A stretch of DNA of 64,000 bases from Leifsonia xyli (GTDB taxonomy: Bacteria; Actinomycetota; Actinomycetes; Actinomycetales; Microbacteriaceae), in the NCBI GenBank assembly GCA_001647635.1, contig CP014761.1, positions 868,001 to 932,000 of the forward strand, in the 5' to 3' direction. Below the pieces are notes generated by a model. The model was not told the origin of the DNA, did no database searches, and saw nothing but the letters and a program-made list of their open reading frames with translations. Position numbers and translations under genes: made by a program. The first letter of the stretch is position 1. Every line of letters starts with the position of its first letter. This document shows, one piece after another, positions 22,352-32,604 of the stretch.

Positions 22352-23463
22352 GTGGCCAGCCACTCCAGGTAGAAGGATCCGACCCCGGCCGCGACCAGCA
22401 GGCCGCCGATGATCCAGAACCGGACGACGACCGTCACCTCGGCCCACCCCTTCAGCTCGAAGTGGTGGTGGATGGGGCTCATCAGGAAGATGCGTCTGCC
22501 GTGACTGAGCTTGAAGTACGCCCTCTGCACGATCACCGAACCGGCCTCGATGACGAACAGGCCGCCGATGAGGATGAGCAGCAGCTCGGTGCGGCTCAGG
22601 ATGGCGAGCGCCGCGACCGCGCCGCCGAGCGCCAGCGACCCGGTGTCGCCGAGGAAGATCTGCGCGGGCGACGTGTTCCACCACAGGAACCCGACGACCG
22701 CGCCGACGATCGCGGTGGCCACGATCGCCAGGTCGAAGGGGTCGCGCACGTCGTAGCACTTGGCGACGTTCTCGACGCTCAGCTTGACGTTCGCGCACGA
22801 CTGGATCGACTGCCAGAACCCGATGATGATGTAGGCGCCGATGGCGAGGATCGAGGCGCCGGAGGCGAGCCCGTCGAGGCCGTCGGTCACGTTCACGCCG
22901 TTCGAGGTGGCTGCGACGAGGAAGTTGATCCAGATGAGGTACAGGCCGTAGCCGACCAGGACGCCGATCACGCCGAACTTGGTGATCGCGCCGAAGTCGA
23001 TGGCCGGCAGGTCGCGGATGAACGAGACGCTCATCGTCGCCGGGGTGTAGTCGTTGCCGTTCGGGAACCGGATCGCCAGCAACGCCCAGACGGTCGCGAC
23101 CACGACCTGACCGGCGACTTTCGCCCATCCGGTCAGTCCCAGGCTGCGCTCGCGCCGGGTCTTGAGGAAGTCGTCGATGAACCCGACGATGCCGAGACCC
23201 ACCATGAGGAACAGGACGAGCAGCGCAGAGACGCTGGTCTCGTCGCCCGTGAGCAGCAGTGCGGTGAAATAGCCGAACAGCGTGCCCAGGATGACGACGA
23301 TGCCGCCCATCGTGGCCGTGCCGCGCTTGGCGTGGTGGCTCTGCGGCCCGTCGTCGCGGATGAACTGCCCCCACTGGAGGCGACGGAACAGCCGGATGAA
23401 CAGCGGCGTCAGGAACAGCGTGAACGCCATCGACAGCGCACCGGAGGTCAGCAGGGCTCTCAC
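22348..23463 (-). CDS. mraY: Phospho-MurNAc-pentapeptide transferase MraY
   Basis: MraY moves phospho-MurNAc-pentapeptide onto undecaprenyl phosphate to make lipid I in the membrane. The 371-residue product has about ten hydrophobic segments. The catalytic motifs are [42 protein letters not shown] and the late [13 protein letters not shown]. The GTG at 23463 overlaps the murF stop by 4 bases, which fixes the start. Length is typical. Confidence 0.98.
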   Translation of the reverse strand: MRALLTSGALSMAFTLFLTPLFIRLFRRLQWGQFIRDDGPQSHHAKRGTATMGGIVVILGTLFGYFTALLLTGDETSVSALLVLFLMVGLGIVGFIDDFLKTRRERSLGLTGWAKVAGQVVVATVWALLAIRFPNGNDYTPATMSVSFIRDLPAIDFGAITKFGVIGVLVGYGLYLIWINFLVAATSNGVNVTDGLDGLASGASILAIGAYIIIGFWQSIQSCANVKLSVENVAKCYDVRDPFDLAIVATAIVGAVVGFLWWNTSPAQIFLGDTGSLALGGAVAALAILSRTELLLILIGGLFVIEAGSVIVQRAYFKLSHGRRIFLMSPIHHHFELKGWAEVTVVVRFWIIGGLLVAAGVGSFYLEWLAT

Positions 23464-24884
23464 GCGAACGCCCCTCCCAGCCGGTCGCCGAGGAAGCGCA
23501 GCCCGGCCGAGTTGGAGGACTTCACGAGCACGGTGTCGCCGGCCCGCAGGGAGCCCTGCAGGTGCTCGAACGCCTCGTCCTGCGTCTCGAAGTACACGGA
23601 CTCGCCGTCCCACGAGCCCTCGTTGATCGCGGTGATGTGCATGCGCCGGGCTTCCGGCCCGACGACGACCAGCTGGTCGATGCCGAGGCGGACGACGAGC
23701 AGGCCGATGCGGTCGTGCTCCTCCCCCGAGAACTCGCCCAGCTCGCTCATCTCGCCGAGCACGGCGATCGTGCGGCCGCCCGGCTCCGCGATCTGCGCGA
23801 GCGTCTTGATCGCCGCCGCCATGGAGTCGGGGCTGGCGTTGTACGCGTCGTTGATCACGGTGACCTCGTCGTTGCCGAGCACCTCCATGCGTCCCCGCTC
23901 GGCGGTCTTCACCGACTGCAGGGCCGTCACGATGGTGTCGATGTCGACGTCGAGGACGTAGGCGGACGCCGCGGCGGCCAGCGCGTTCATGACGTGGTGC
24001 TCGCCGAGCACCTGGAAGCGCACCGGACGCGATTCGCCCTCGCCGCCGTCCCGCGACGGCAGGTGCAGCGTGAAGGAGGTGCCGCGGCGGTCGGACACGA
24101 TGTCCGTCGCGCGCACGGCGGCCTCGTCGTCGAGGCCGAACCAGAGCACACGCGCGATGGTCTTGTCGGCCATCGTGCGCACGCGGGCGTCGTCGATGTT
24201 CAGGATCGCGACATCCGAGTCGAGGAGGTCGGTGACCATCTCGGTCTTCGCCTGCAGCGTCTTCTCGATGCCGCCGAACTCGCCGGCGTGCGCGAGGCCC
24301 ACCTTGAGGACGACGCCGACGTCCGGTCGCGCCATGCGGACCAGACGCGCGATCTCGCCGATGCCGCTCGCGCCCATCTCGGCGACCAGGAACTGCGTCT
24401 CCTCGGTCACCTGCAGCATCGTGACCGGCGCGCCGACCTCGTTGTTGAAGGAGGCGCGGGGGGCGATGGTGGGGCCGACCTGCTCCAGCACGGCGCGCAG
24501 GAGGTTCTTGGTCGTGGTCTTGCCGTTCGAGCCGGTGATACCGACGATCTTCAGCAGGCCGAGGGCGCGCACGCGCGCGACGACCTCGGTCGCCAGGTCG
24601 CCGAGCGCGACGACCGTGTCGTCGACGAGGAGCTGCGGCACCGGGAGGTCGAGCGCGTGGTCGACCACGAGCAACGCGGCGCCCGCCTCGGCCGCCTGCG
24701 GCGCGAACAGGTGACCGTCGGTGAACTCGCCGGGCTTGGCGAAGAAGATCGTGCCGGGCACGACCTCGCGGGAGTCGGTGGTCGACGGGCCGGACACGGT
24801 CGTGTCGGGCGTGGCGTCCGTGCCGTCGAGCAGCAGCGTGCCGCGCGTGGCCTCGGCGATCTCGGCCAGGGTCATCGCGATCAT
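23460..24884 (-). CDS. murF: UDP-MurNAc-tripeptide--D-Ala-D-Ala ligase MurF
   Basis: MurF adds the D-alanyl-D-alanine dipeptide to complete the UDP-MurNAc pentapeptide. The 474-residue product shows [19 protein letters not shown], the ATP loop [15 protein letters not shown] near residue 115, [24 protein letters not shown] and a final [16 protein letters not shown]. The start ATG directly follows the murE stop. A second ATG three codons in (MTLAEIA) is also possible. Length and motif order are standard. Confidence 0.97.
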   Translation of the reverse strand: MIAMTLAEIAEATRGTLLLDGTDATPDTTVSGPSTTDSREVVPGTIFFAKPGEFTDGHLFAPQAAEAGAALLVVDHALDLPVPQLLVDDTVVALGDLATEVVARVRALGLLKIVGITGSNGKTTTKNLLRAVLEQVGPTIAPRASFNNEVGAPVTMLQVTEETQFLVAEMGASGIGEIARLVRMARPDVGVVLKVGLAHAGEFGGIEKTLQAKTEMVTDLLDSDVAILNIDDARVRTMADKTIARVLWFGLDDEAAVRATDIVSDRRGTSFTLHLPSRDGGEGESRPVRFQVLGEHHVMNALAAAASAYVLDVDIDTIVTALQSVKTAERGRMEVLGNDEVTVINDAYNASPDSMAAAIKTLAQIAEPGGRTIAVLGEMSELGEFSGEEHDRIGLLVVRLGIDQLVVVGPEARRMHITAINEGSWDGESVYFETQDEAFEHLQGSLRAGDTVLVKSSNSAGLRFLGDRLGGAFA

Positions 24885-26438
24885 CTACAGCCACCCGGCC
24901 TCTCGGAGCGCGAGACGGACGTCCTCGCGGGCGGAGTACGGCAGGCGCTGGCCCGCCACCTCCTGGTAGTCCTCGTGGCCGGGTCCGGCGTAGAGGACGA
25001 CGTCACCCTCGCCCGCCAGCGACAGCGCGGTGCGGAAGGCGGCGCGCGGGTCCGGGACCTCGTACAGGTCGAGCTCCGGCACGGCCGTGCGGGCGCCCTC
25101 GAGCAGGGCGGCGCGGATGGTCGCCGGGTCCTCCCAGCGCGGGTGGAAGTCGGTGATGACCACGGCGTCGGAGCCGCGGGCGGCGATGGCGCCCATGTCG
25201 GTGCGTTTGGTGGTGTCGCGGTCGCCGTCGGCGCCGAACACCATCACGATGCGGCCGTCGGTCACCTTGCGCAGCGCGCTCAAGGTCGACAGGAAGGCGT
25301 CGGGGCTGTGGCCGTAGTCGATGAACACGACGGGCCCGCGGTCGCCGGACAGGCGCTCCGCGCGACCCGGGATGTAGGCGTCGATGCCGCCGTCGCGCTC
25401 CAGCGCGGCGCCGATGGCGTCGAGGTCGTAGCCGGACTCGACCAGCATGACGATCGCGAGGGCGGCGTTGGCGGCGTTGTACGCGCCGAGCAGCGGGATG
25501 CTCGTCTCGAGCCGGCGGCCGTCCGGGCCCTCCAGCGCGAACGCGGTGCGCTCCAGCGTCTCGTCCTGCACGGTCAGGGTCCACTCGGCGTCCGACCCGG
25601 GCGAGCTGGACAGCGTCGCGACCGGGATGCGGGACTGGTCCACCAGCCGGCGGCCCCAGTCGGAGTCGACGGTGACGACGCCGCGGCGCGCGCGGTCCGG
25701 CTGGAACAGCTCCAGCTTGGCCGCGAAGTAGTCGTCCATCGCGGCGTAGTCGTCGAGGTGGTCGTGGCTGAGGTTGGTGAAGCCGACGACGTCGAACACG
25801 ATCCCGTCGACGCGGTGGCGGCTGAGCGCCTGCGCCGACACCTCGATCGCGGCGGCGCGCACGCCCTCCTCGCGCATCCGGGCCAGCAGGGCGTGCAGCT
25901 CGCTCGCCTCGGGCGTCGTGAGCTTGCTCGTGATGACCGTGTCGCCGATGCGGCGCTCGGCGGTCGAGCTGAGGCCCGAGACCACGCCGAGCTGTCCCAG
26001 GATTGCATTGAGCAGGTAGACGACGCTGGTCTTGCCGTTGGTGCCCGTCACGCCGAACAGCGTCGCCGAGTTCTCGTCGGTGCGGTAGATCCAGGCCGAC
26101 ACGGCGCCGAGTGCGGCGCGCGGGTCGGGCGTGACGATGACCGGGAGGCCGGAGTCGGCCGCGATGGCCGCGCCCTCCTCGTCGGTCAGCACGGCGACCG
26201 CGCCCGCCTCGGCGGCGGCAGCGGCGTACGTGGCTCCGTGGGAGTTGCGTCCGGGCACGCCCACGTAGAGGTCGCCCGGCTCGACGGCGGAGCTCGCGAG
26301 GGCCGCGCCGGTCACCTCGACGCCGTCGAGGTCGCCGCGGCAGTCAAGGCCGAACTCCGCGACCAGCTGTGCGAGCGGGCGGGCGACGGGATGCTCGGGG
26401 CGCAGAGAGGATGGCGCCGGTCCTGTCACGGGGCTCAC
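24885..26438 (-). CDS. murE: UDP-MurNAc-dipeptide--diamino acid ligase MurE
   Basis: MurE adds the third-position diamino acid to the peptidoglycan precursor. The 517-residue product has [14 protein letters not shown] near residue 133, [28 protein letters not shown] and the late [10 protein letters not shown]. At residues 431-434, where meso-diaminopimelate enzymes have DNPR, this protein reads FHPR within [10 protein letters not shown]. This suggests a different substrate. Leifsonia walls typically contain 2,4-diaminobutyrate, while related genera use lysine or ornithine. The exact amino acid cannot be read from sequence. Confidence 0.95.
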   Translation of the reverse strand: MSPVTGPAPSSLRPEHPVARPLAQLVAEFGLDCRGDLDGVEVTGAALASSAVEPGDLYVGVPGRNSHGATYAAAAAEAGAVAVLTDEEGAAIAADSGLPVIVTPDPRAALGAVSAWIYRTDENSATLFGVTGTNGKTSVVYLLNAILGQLGVVSGLSSTAERRIGDTVITSKLTTPEASELHALLARMREEGVRAAAIEVSAQALSRHRVDGIVFDVVGFTNLSHDHLDDYAAMDDYFAAKLELFQPDRARRGVVTVDSDWGRRLVDQSRIPVATLSSSPGSDAEWTLTVQDETLERTAFALEGPDGRRLETSIPLLGAYNAANAALAIVMLVESGYDLDAIGAALERDGGIDAYIPGRAERLSGDRGPVVFIDYGHSPDAFLSTLSALRKVTDGRIVMVFGADGDRDTTKRTDMGAIAARGSDAVVITDFHPRWEDPATIRAALLEGARTAVPELDLYEVPDPRAAFRTALSLAGEGDVVLYAGPGHEDYQEVAGQRLPYSAREDVRLALREAGWL

Positions 26439-26457
26439 TTTCGGTAGACGGTGTTCA

Positions 26458-28200
26458 TCAGTAGTAGGGCGGATAGCCCGCCGGGCTCGACGTCGACGGC
26501 TTCACCCGGTAGGTCTTCAGCACTTGACTCATGATCGTGTGGAACAGCGGAGCGGCCGCTGCCGACGAAGTAATGGTAGTCGGGAATCCGAGGTTGACCG
26601 AAACGACGTACTGCGGATCGTCCACCGGCGCGACGCCCATGACCGACACGTAGTACGACGGCAGATAGCCGCCTTTGCCGTCCGGCTGCTGGGCTGTTCC
26701 GGTCTTGGCGGCGACCCGGTAGCCCGGGATCTGCAGCTGCTTCTTGAGCTCGCCGTCGGTCACCACCGACTCCATCATCCCGAGCGTGGTCGAGGCCGCC
26801 TGGGCCGAGACGACCTGGGTCGCCTTGGCGCTCGGGATGTCGGTCACGGTGCCGTCCGGGTGCTCGCAGCCCTCGACGAAGGACAGCGGGATGCGCGTGC
26901 CGCCGTTGGCGAGCGCCTGGTAGGCGCCGACCATCTGGATCTGCGTCGCCGAGACGCCCTGCCCGAACATGGTCGCGTACTTCGTCTGGTCGTCCCACTC
27001 GCTCACCGGGTGCAGCACGCCGTCGGACTGATCCGGATAGGGCAGCCCGGTCGACTCGCCGATGCCGAACTTCTTGAGGTAGTCGTAGCGCGTCTGGTCG
27101 CTGAGCGCCTTGCCGAGCTGCGACATGCCGGTGTTGGACGACATCATCAGCACACCGGTGAGGGTGAGCCGCAGTGGACCGTGGTAGCCCGAGTCGTGCA
27201 GATCGGCTCCGTTGCCCGACTTCCACGAGTAGGGGGCCAGCACCTGGCTCGTCGGCGTCGCCTTGCCCTGGTCGATCAGCATCGCGGCGGTGAGCGCCTT
27301 GAACGTCGATCCCGGCTCACGGGGGTCGGTGAGCGGCTGGAGCCGCCAGTACGAGGGGTCGGTCGCGTCGATGTTGTTCGGGTCGAGCGCCGGCCACTGC
27401 GCGATCGCCTTGACCTTGCCGGTCTTCGCCTCGGCGACGGTGACGAACCCGAACTTCGACCCGGTCGCCGCGACCTGCTGGGCCAGCGTCTGCTCGGCGA
27501 ACCACTGGAGGTCTCCGTCGATCGTCAGCTTGAGCGTGCCGCCGTCCTTGGCCTGCTTCTGCACGACCGTGCTGCCGGGGATGGCGACCCCGTCGGCGCC
27601 GCGCTGGTAGGTCTCCTCGCCGTTCTGGCCGGCGAGGCACGTGTTCTCGCTCTTCTCGAGGCCCGAGTCGCCGCCGGCGGAGAGGAAGCCCAGCAGGTTG
27701 CCGGCGACCGCGCCGTTCGGGTAGCTGCGCGCCTGCTTCTTGGTGAAGGTCAGCCACGGGTACGGCAGCTTGTCGAGCTTGTCGAAGGTGCCGACGTCCA
27801 TCCCGGACTTGATCAGCACGTACTGCGACTTCGGGTCGGCCTTGAGCGCCGCGTCGATGAGCGCGACGACCGCGTCGCCGCCCTGCCCGGTGATGGCGCC
27901 GATCTTCGCCGCCGCCTCCACCATCTTGTCGCGGCCGCCGGCGATCGCGTCCTTGGGCGACGCAGCGGCCGTGTACGTGTACACCGTCGTCGCGAGCACC
28001 GTGCCGTCGGCGTCGACGATGTCGCCGCGATTGCCGAGCAGCGGCGTCGAGACCTCTTTGGCGGTGACGGACTGGCGCTGCAGGGCGTCGGCCCGCACCA
28101 CCTGGATGTCGACCAGCTTGGCGCCCAGGATGCCGACGGTCGCCGCGACGGCGAGAACCGTCACGGCGGTCCGCCGCCGCAGCATCTTCTTGCTGACCAT
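26458..28200 (-). CDS. ftsI: Division transpeptidase FtsI (class B PBP)
   Basis: FtsI is the septal class B penicillin-binding protein that cross-links new peptidoglycan with FtsW. The 580-residue product has a basic start, one membrane helix (VTVLAVAATVGILGAKLVDIQVV), a PBP dimerisation region beginning TPLLGNRGDIVDADG, and a transpeptidase domain with catalytic EPGSTFK, the SSN motif (MMSSNTGM) and KTGTAQ. Length fits FtsI. It lies 19 bases from murE and 19 bases after the ftsL-like gene. Confidence 0.96.
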   Translation of the reverse strand: MVSKKMLRRRTAVTVLAVAATVGILGAKLVDIQVVRADALQRQSVTAKEVSTPLLGNRGDIVDADGTVLATTVYTYTAAASPKDAIAGGRDKMVEAAAKIGAITGQGGDAVVALIDAALKADPKSQYVLIKSGMDVGTFDKLDKLPYPWLTFTKKQARSYPNGAVAGNLLGFLSAGGDSGLEKSENTCLAGQNGEETYQRGADGVAIPGSTVVQKQAKDGGTLKLTIDGDLQWFAEQTLAQQVAATGSKFGFVTVAEAKTGKVKAIAQWPALDPNNIDATDPSYWRLQPLTDPREPGSTFKALTAAMLIDQGKATPTSQVLAPYSWKSGNGADLHDSGYHGPLRLTLTGVLMMSSNTGMSQLGKALSDQTRYDYLKKFGIGESTGLPYPDQSDGVLHPVSEWDDQTKYATMFGQGVSATQIQMVGAYQALANGGTRIPLSFVEGCEHPDGTVTDIPSAKATQVVSAQAASTTLGMMESVVTDGELKKQLQIPGYRVAAKTGTAQQPDGKGGYLPSYYVSVMGVAPVDDPQYVVSVNLGFPTTITSSAAAAPLFHTIMSQVLKTYRVKPSTSSPAGYPPYY

Positions 28201-28219
28201 GCTCCAGCCCGTTCCGTCG

Positions 28220-28888
28220 TCAGTGCGTCACCGGGGTCGGCAACGCTCCCTGCAACGGTACGGTCGGAGCGGTCGTCGGCGCGGCTGCCGCACCCTGACC
28301 TGTGGAATTCCCAGCCTGGCTTCCGGCTGTGGACGGATTCGCGCCGGCGGCGGCCTTCTGCTGCGCCGCCGTGACCAGCGGCACGCCGGCCAGCTGTGCG
28401 TTCGGCACGAGGTTGCCCTGCACGCCGGTCACAGTGCCCGCCGCGCCGTTCGCGGGCGCGGGCGCCCCCAGCACCGCGCCGTCGGAGAGCCGGAGGTAGG
28501 CCGGGCTGCTGTTGCTCACCATCCCGAGCGCGTTGGCGTTGGCCGCGAGGTTCTGCGGCGACGAGACGCGGTTGAGATCCTCGGACGCGGCCTGGTACGA
28601 CCGCTGCAGCTGCGTCTGCTTCGCCTGCAGGGAGTTCAGCTGGTAGGCGCCCTGCGAGATCCCGATGCTCAGCAGCAGCTGCGACACCACGATCGCGAGC
28701 AGCGTGCCCACGGCGATCACCGCGTACAGCGCACGCGGGCGCGCCCGCCGCTGCGCCCGCGTCGGGACGACTTCGAGGTGGCTGCGCTTCGGCTCCTCCA
28801 CCGGAGCGGGGAGGGCTCCGCCGTTCCACAGGGCGGCGGGCCGCCTGCGGGTCGGCGCCGGGACGGCCTCTGCCAGAGTGGTGCTCAC
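28220..28888 (-). CDS. FtsL-like division protein with long Ala/Pro tail
   Basis: This 222-residue protein has a cytoplasmic N-terminus, one membrane helix near residues 53-76 ([21 protein letters not shown]) and then a predicted coiled coil ([26 protein letters not shown]). That is the layout of FtsL, which brings FtsI/FtsW into the divisome. The last 90 residues are rich in Ala, Pro, Gly and Thr, unlike short FtsL proteins. Position between rsmH and ftsI supports FtsL, but sequence similarity to well-studied FtsL is weak. Overlaps rsmH by 4 bases. Confidence 0.75.
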   Translation of the reverse strand: MSTTLAEAVPAPTRRRPAALWNGGALPAPVEEPKRSHLEVVPTRAQRRARPRALYAVIAVGTLLAIVVSQLLLSIGISQGAYQLNSLQAKQTQLQRSYQAASEDLNRVSSPQNLAANANALGMVSNSSPAYLRLSDGAVLGAPAPANGAAGTVTGVQGNLVPNAQLAGVPLVTAAQQKAAAGANPSTAGSQAGNSTGQGAAAAPTTAPTVPLQGALPTPVTH

Positions 28889-29871
28889 GGGCGCCTCCTC
28901 GTCTGTTCGGTGGTGGATGCGGGGCGTACCCGCTCGGCCGCGCGCAGTCTCACCGGCGTGGCCCGCGGGTTCGCGGCCTTCTCGTCGTCGTCCGCCAGCT
29001 CGGCGCCGCGGATCAGCAGCTTCAGTTCCGGGCGGTGCTCCGGCAGCTCGACCGGGAGACCGGCGGGCGCACTGGAGGTGGAGCGGGTCTGCAGTTCGCG
29101 CTTCACGATGCGGTCCTCGAGCGACTGGTACGCCTCGACGACGATCCGGCCTCCGACGTTCAGCGCGTCGATGGCGGCGGGGATGGCACGCTCCAGCACC
29201 GCCAGCTCCTGGTTGACCTCGATCCGCAGCGCCTGGAAGACCCGCTTCGCCGGGTGGCCCTGCCGCTGCTGGGCGACCGGGGTCGCCTTCGTGATCAGGT
29301 CGACCAGCTGGCCGCTCCGCTCGATCGGCTGCCGCTCCCGCTCCTCCACGATGCGCCGCGCGTAGCGGCCGGCCAGCTTCTCCTCGCCGTAGTCGCGGAA
29401 GATGCGGCGCAGGTCGGCCTCCGAGTACTCGGCGACGACGGTGGCAGCCGTCAGCTCGCTCGTGCCGTCCATCCGCATGTCGAGCGGGGCGTCCTTCGAG
29501 TACGAGAACCCGCGCTCCACGCGATCGAGCTGGAGGGACGAGACGCCGAGGTCGAACAGCACGCCGTCGATGTGCTCGAAGCCCTCCCCCTCGACCGCCT
29601 CGCGGATGCCGTCGTAGACGGTGTGGACGAGGTGGACGCGATCGCCGAAGCGCTCGAGGCGCTCCCCCGCGATGGCCAGCGCCTCGGGGTCGCGGTCGAG
29701 CCCGACCAGCGTGACGTCGGGGAAGCGCTCCAGGATGCCGACCGAGTGGCCGCCCATCCCGAGCGTGGCGTCGACGAACACCGCACCGGGCCGTGTCAGC
29801 GCGGGCGCCAGCAGTTCGATGCAGCGCTCGAGGAGCACCGGGGTGTGGATCCTGTCATTGGAGTCGGTCAT
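28885..29871 (-). CDS. rsmH: 16S rRNA (cytosine-N4) methyltransferase RsmH
   Basis: RsmH (MraW) methylates N4 of cytosine 1402 in 16S rRNA using S-adenosylmethionine. The 328-residue product begins [19 protein letters not shown], with SAM-site motifs [10 protein letters not shown] and GLDRDPEAL and the family segments [12 protein letters not shown] and [20 protein letters not shown]. The start ATG at 29871 was chosen by family similarity, and upstream sequence is unlike the family. It is the second dcw gene and ends in a 4-base overlap with the FtsL-like gene. Confidence 0.97.
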   Translation of the reverse strand: MTDSNDRIHTPVLLERCIELLAPALTRPGAVFVDATLGMGGHSVGILERFPDVTLVGLDRDPEALAIAGERLERFGDRVHLVHTVYDGIREAVEGEGFEHIDGVLFDLGVSSLQLDRVERGFSYSKDAPLDMRMDGTSELTAATVVAEYSEADLRRIFRDYGEEKLAGRYARRIVEERERQPIERSGQLVDLITKATPVAQQRQGHPAKRVFQALRIEVNQELAVLERAIPAAIDALNVGGRIVVEAYQSLEDRIVKRELQTRSTSSAPAGLPVELPEHRPELKLLIRGAELADDDEKAANPRATPVRLRAAERVRPASTTEQTRRRP

Positions 29872-29987
29872 GGCCGTTCGGGACGGTCCGCGTGCCCCTG
29901 GTTCCGGATCCCCATCCATCCCGACCTGACACCGGGGAAGTGGTGTCAGGGCGTATGGCTGGGAGTCCGGCGTCAGGGACACAGCGG

Positions 29988-30419
29988 TCAGAAGAGTCCC
30001 GGGATCACCTCCTCCTCCGTGCTCGCGAACGCCGCCTCCTGCTCGGTGAGGTAGGTCTCCCAGGCGGTGGCGTCCCAGATCTCCGCGCGGCTGCCCGCGC
30101 CGATCACGACCAGGTCGCGATCCAGTCCCGCGTACGAGCGGAGCGCGGCCGGGATGGTCACGCGGTTCTGCTTGTCCGGGACCTCGGCGCTCGCCCCCGA
30201 GAGGAACACGCGCAGGTAGTCGCGGGCCTGCTTGCTCGTCACCGGCGCCTGGCGGATCTTCTCGTGCAGCGATTCGAACTCCCGCTGCGAGAAGACGTAG
30301 ACGCAGTGCTCCTGGCCGCGGGTGAGGACGAGGCCGGACGCGAGCTCGTCCCGGAACTTGGCCGGCAGGATGATGCGCCCCTTCTCGTCCAGCTTGGGGG
30401 CATGCGTACCGAGGAACAT
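29988..30419 (-). CDS. mraZ: Transcriptional regulator MraZ
   Basis: MraZ is a small AbrB-like DNA-binding protein that represses its own dcw operon and, at high level, affects division. The 143-residue product begins [26 protein letters not shown] and contains a second SpoVT-AbrB repeat ([14 protein letters not shown]), the duplicated DNA-binding fold. It is the first gene of the dcw operon, and its likely boxes lie just upstream. A gap of 116 bases separates it from rsmH. Confidence 0.97.
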   Translation of the reverse strand: MFLGTHAPKLDEKGRIILPAKFRDELASGLVLTRGQEHCVYVFSQREFESLHEKIRQAPVTSKQARDYLRVFLSGASAEVPDKQNRVTIPAALRSYAGLDRDLVVIGAGSRAEIWDATAWETYLTEQEAAFASTEEEVIPGLF

Positions 30420-30457
30420 CGGCTGCCACCCCCACTCTCCCGGCCCAGGTTGCGGTG

Positions 30458-30486
30458 TGCCTCCACTTTACTCCACTCCCATCCAC
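30458..30486 (-). promoter_or_regulatory. MraZ box: three GTGGA repeats at 10-bp spacing
   Basis: On the minus strand three GTGGA repeats occur exactly 10 bases apart, seen on the plus strand as TCCAC at 30462, 30472 and 30482. They are 43-67 bases upstream of the mraZ start. This matches the direct-repeat MraZ operators described for other bacteria, so self-repression of the dcw operon is likely. Confidence 0.75.
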
Positions 30487-30597
30487 AAATCGATGCACAT
30501 TGGCCCGATTGCCCCGAATTGGGTACGTTCACCCGCGAAATCACGGGGCAGAACGAGGTGGAGGGAAATGGAGCGTCAGGGATGCTGGGCGGGCACG

Positions 30598-30626
30598 AAA
30601 AAGGGCCGATCTCTCGATCGGCCCTT
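30598..30626 (-). terminator. Intrinsic terminator after the DUF3040 gene
   Basis: AAGGGCCGATC at 30601-30611 pairs perfectly with GATCGGCCCTT at 30616-30626, with a 4-base loop. Read on the minus strand, the stem ends in TTTTT (30602-30598). It lies 31 bases past the DUF3040 stop and isolates that gene from the mraZ promoter. Confidence 0.9.
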
Positions 30627-30657
30627 CAGGGGTGAGTCTGTGGAGCGGAGTGGAGGG

Positions 30658-31038
30658 TCAGCTCTCTCCGCCGTCGTTGCGCTTGTCCCAGCGGTCGTTC
30701 ATGCGGTCCATGAAGCCGGTCTGGCCTCCGCGCGCCTTGGCCTTCTTCGGCTCGGGCGCTCCCGGCTCGACCGCGACGCGCTTGCCCGGGGCGATGGCCA
30801 CCAGGACGCCGGCGAACATGACGACGAAGCCGAGGATGCCCACCAGGGGCTGCTGGAACCACACGCCCAGCACCAGGACGATGACGCCGACGACCGCGAG
30901 CAGGATGCCCAGCACGATCGATCGGTACGCGGGTCTCGCCCGCTTGCCACCGACCTTGGCGACGAAGTCCGCGTCGTTCTGGTAGAGACTGCGTTCCATC
31001 TCTTCGAGGAGGCGCTGCTCGTGTTCCGAAAGCGGCAT
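30658..31038 (-). CDS. DUF3040 family membrane protein
   Basis: This 126-residue protein matches the actinobacterial DUF3040 family, usually found directly upstream of mraZ (Rv2169c in Mycobacterium tuberculosis). It begins MPLSEHEQRLLEEMERSLYQNDADF, a charged cytoplasmic helix, followed by two hydrophobic segments at about residues 41-60 and 65-84 and a basic Lys/Arg tail. The function is unknown, and its constant position suggests a link to wall growth or division. A strong terminator follows it. Confidence 0.88.
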   Translation of the reverse strand: MPLSEHEQRLLEEMERSLYQNDADFVAKVGGKRARPAYRSIVLGILLAVVGVIVLVLGVWFQQPLVGILGFVVMFAGVLVAIAPGKRVAVEPGAPEPKKAKARGGQTGFMDRMNDRWDKRNDGGES

Positions 31039-31116
31039 CCGGATCCCCCTCTTTCTCGTGGGTTCGAGGCTAGGTGAGCCTGATTCTAACCTCGCGGGTC
31101 TGGCTAGGCTAGGCGT

Positions 31117-32247
31117 GTGTCTGAAAGCATCCGGTTCACCGACCTCATCCAGTCGAGAATCGATGGATTCTTCGAATCACGCGCCTCCATTCTCGTCTCC
31201 ATCGCCGATGAGCTCTCTCCGGTAGCAGGGTTCTCAAGGGATTTTCTCAGCGGCGGCAAGCGCTTCCGGGCGTTGTTCTGCTTCTGGGGCTGGCAGGCCG
31301 TCCGCACCGCCGGCGACGCGGACGACGACGGCACCGACGCCGGCTCCGTGCCCGCGTCCGGAGCGCTCGACGCGGTCGTCTCCGTGGCCAGCGCGCTCGA
31401 GCTGTTCCACGCCGCAGCGCTGGTGCACGACGACATTATCGACAACTCCGACACGCGACGCGGGGCCCCGGCCGCGCACAAGCGGTTCGAGCGGCTCCAC
31501 GACCAGGAGGGCTGGGGCGGCTCCGGCGCCGCCTTCGGCACCGGAGCCGCGACCCTGCTCGGCGACCTGCTGCTCATCCTGAGCGACGAGCTCTTCGACG
31601 AGGGGCTCACCCAGCTGGTCAGCACACCGGCACGCCGGGCCGCCCGCGCGGAGTTCAACCGGATGCGGCTGGATGTGACCGCCGGCCAGTACCTCGACAT
31701 CTTCGAGGAGATCGGCTGGCAGGGCCGGCCGGACGCCGACCAGCTGGCGCGGGCCGAACGGGTCATCGTGTTCAAGTCGGCGAAGTACTCCATCGAGTCT
31801 CCCCTGCTCATCGGCGGGGCGCTCGCGGGGGCGAACATCGGCCAGCTGGACGCGCTGCGCGACTTCGGCCTCCCCCTCGGGATCGCCTACCAGTTGCGGG
31901 ACGACCTGCTCGGGGTGTTCGGCGACGCCGAGGTGACCGGCAAGCCCAGCGGCGACGACCTCCGCGAGGGCAAGCGCACCGTCCTCATCGCGCTGACCCG
32001 CGAGGCGATCCCGTCGGGAGCGCGCGCGGCCCTCGACGAGCTGCTCGGCGACCCCGACCTCACCCCGGAGCAGATCCGCACGATGCAGCTCACCATCCGG
32101 GAGTCCGGCGCGGTGGGGAAGGCCGAGCGGATGATCGCCGACAACGTGTCGCGCGCGATCGCCGTGCTCGACGCGGCTCCGCTGGGCGCGGCGGCGAAGG
32201 CGCACCTCCGCGACCTCGCCACGACGGTCACGCGCCGGACGGCGTGA
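31117..32247 (+). CDS. Polyprenyl diphosphate synthase (idsA2-like)
   Basis: This 376-residue trans-prenyltransferase condenses isopentenyl diphosphate with allylic diphosphates. The first Asp-rich motif is VHDDIIDNSDTRRG and the second is QLRDDLLGVFGD, both with intact metal-binding aspartates. A GGKRFRALFC segment precedes them. Gene order matches idsA2 (Rv2173) next to Rv2175c in mycobacteria. Chain length (C15, C20 or longer, for example for menaquinone) cannot be decided by eye. It uses a GTG start and is divergent from the DUF3040 gene. A second paralogue, crtE, lies at 61492-62589. Confidence 0.92.
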   Translation: MSESIRFTDLIQSRIDGFFESRASILVSIADELSPVAGFSRDFLSGGKRFRALFCFWGWQAVRTAGDADDDGTDAGSVPASGALDAVVSVASALELFHAAALVHDDIIDNSDTRRGAPAAHKRFERLHDQEGWGGSGAAFGTGAATLLGDLLLILSDELFDEGLTQLVSTPARRAARAEFNRMRLDVTAGQYLDIFEEIGWQGRPDADQLARAERVIVFKSAKYSIESPLLIGGALAGANIGQLDALRDFGLPLGIAYQLRDDLLGVFGDAEVTGKPSGDDLREGKRTVLIALTREAIPSGARAALDELLGDPDLTPEQIRTMQLTIRESGAVGKAERMIADNVSRAIAVLDAAPLGAAAKAHLRDLATTVTRRTA

Positions 32248-32262
32248 CGCGCAGGCTGTTCG

Positions 32263-32604
32263 CTACGCGAGCGCTTGAGCGATCCGGCGGACCTCGGCCT
32301 TCCGGCCGGCGCGAAGCGCCTCGATCGGCGACGTTCCGAGGCTCTCCTCCTCCTCGAGCAGCCAGTCGACCGCCTCGTCGTCGCTGAAGCCGTCGTCGGC
32401 CAGCACGATGAGGGTGCCGTGCAGCTCACTGAGGGGCTGACCGTCCTTCAGGAAGGCGGCGGGAACCTTGAGGACGCCGTCGACGCGCTTGGCGCCGAGA
32501 TGGCGGTCTTCGATGAGGCGACGGACCCGGCTCACGCTCAGGCCCAGCAGCTCGACGAGGTCGGGGACGGTCAACCACTCCGTGGTCTGGACGGGCTCGC
32601 TCAC
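32263..32604 (-). CDS. Rv2175c-like winged-helix DNA-binding protein
   Basis: This 113-residue protein matches the Rv2175c family: an N-terminal helix-turn-helix (WLTVPDLVELLGLSVSRVRRLIEDRHLGAKRV) and a C-terminal region LIVLADDGFSDDEAVDWLLEEEESLG. In M. tuberculosis Rv2175c is a DNA-binding substrate of the kinase PknL, and pknL lies two genes away here as well. Target genes are unknown. It converges on the prenyl synthase with 15 bases between stops, and is divergent from the LysM gene. Confidence 0.85.
   Translation of the reverse strand: MSEPVQTTEWLTVPDLVELLGLSVSRVRRLIEDRHLGAKRVDGVLKVPAAFLKDGQPLSELHGTLIVLADDGFSDDEAVDWLLEEEESLGTSPIEALRAGRKAEVRRIAQALA

Noticed and set aside
23562..26447. 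Plus-strand 961-codon frame opposite murF and murE
   Set aside because: Both Mur ligases on the minus strand have complete motifs, so the antisense frame is noise.
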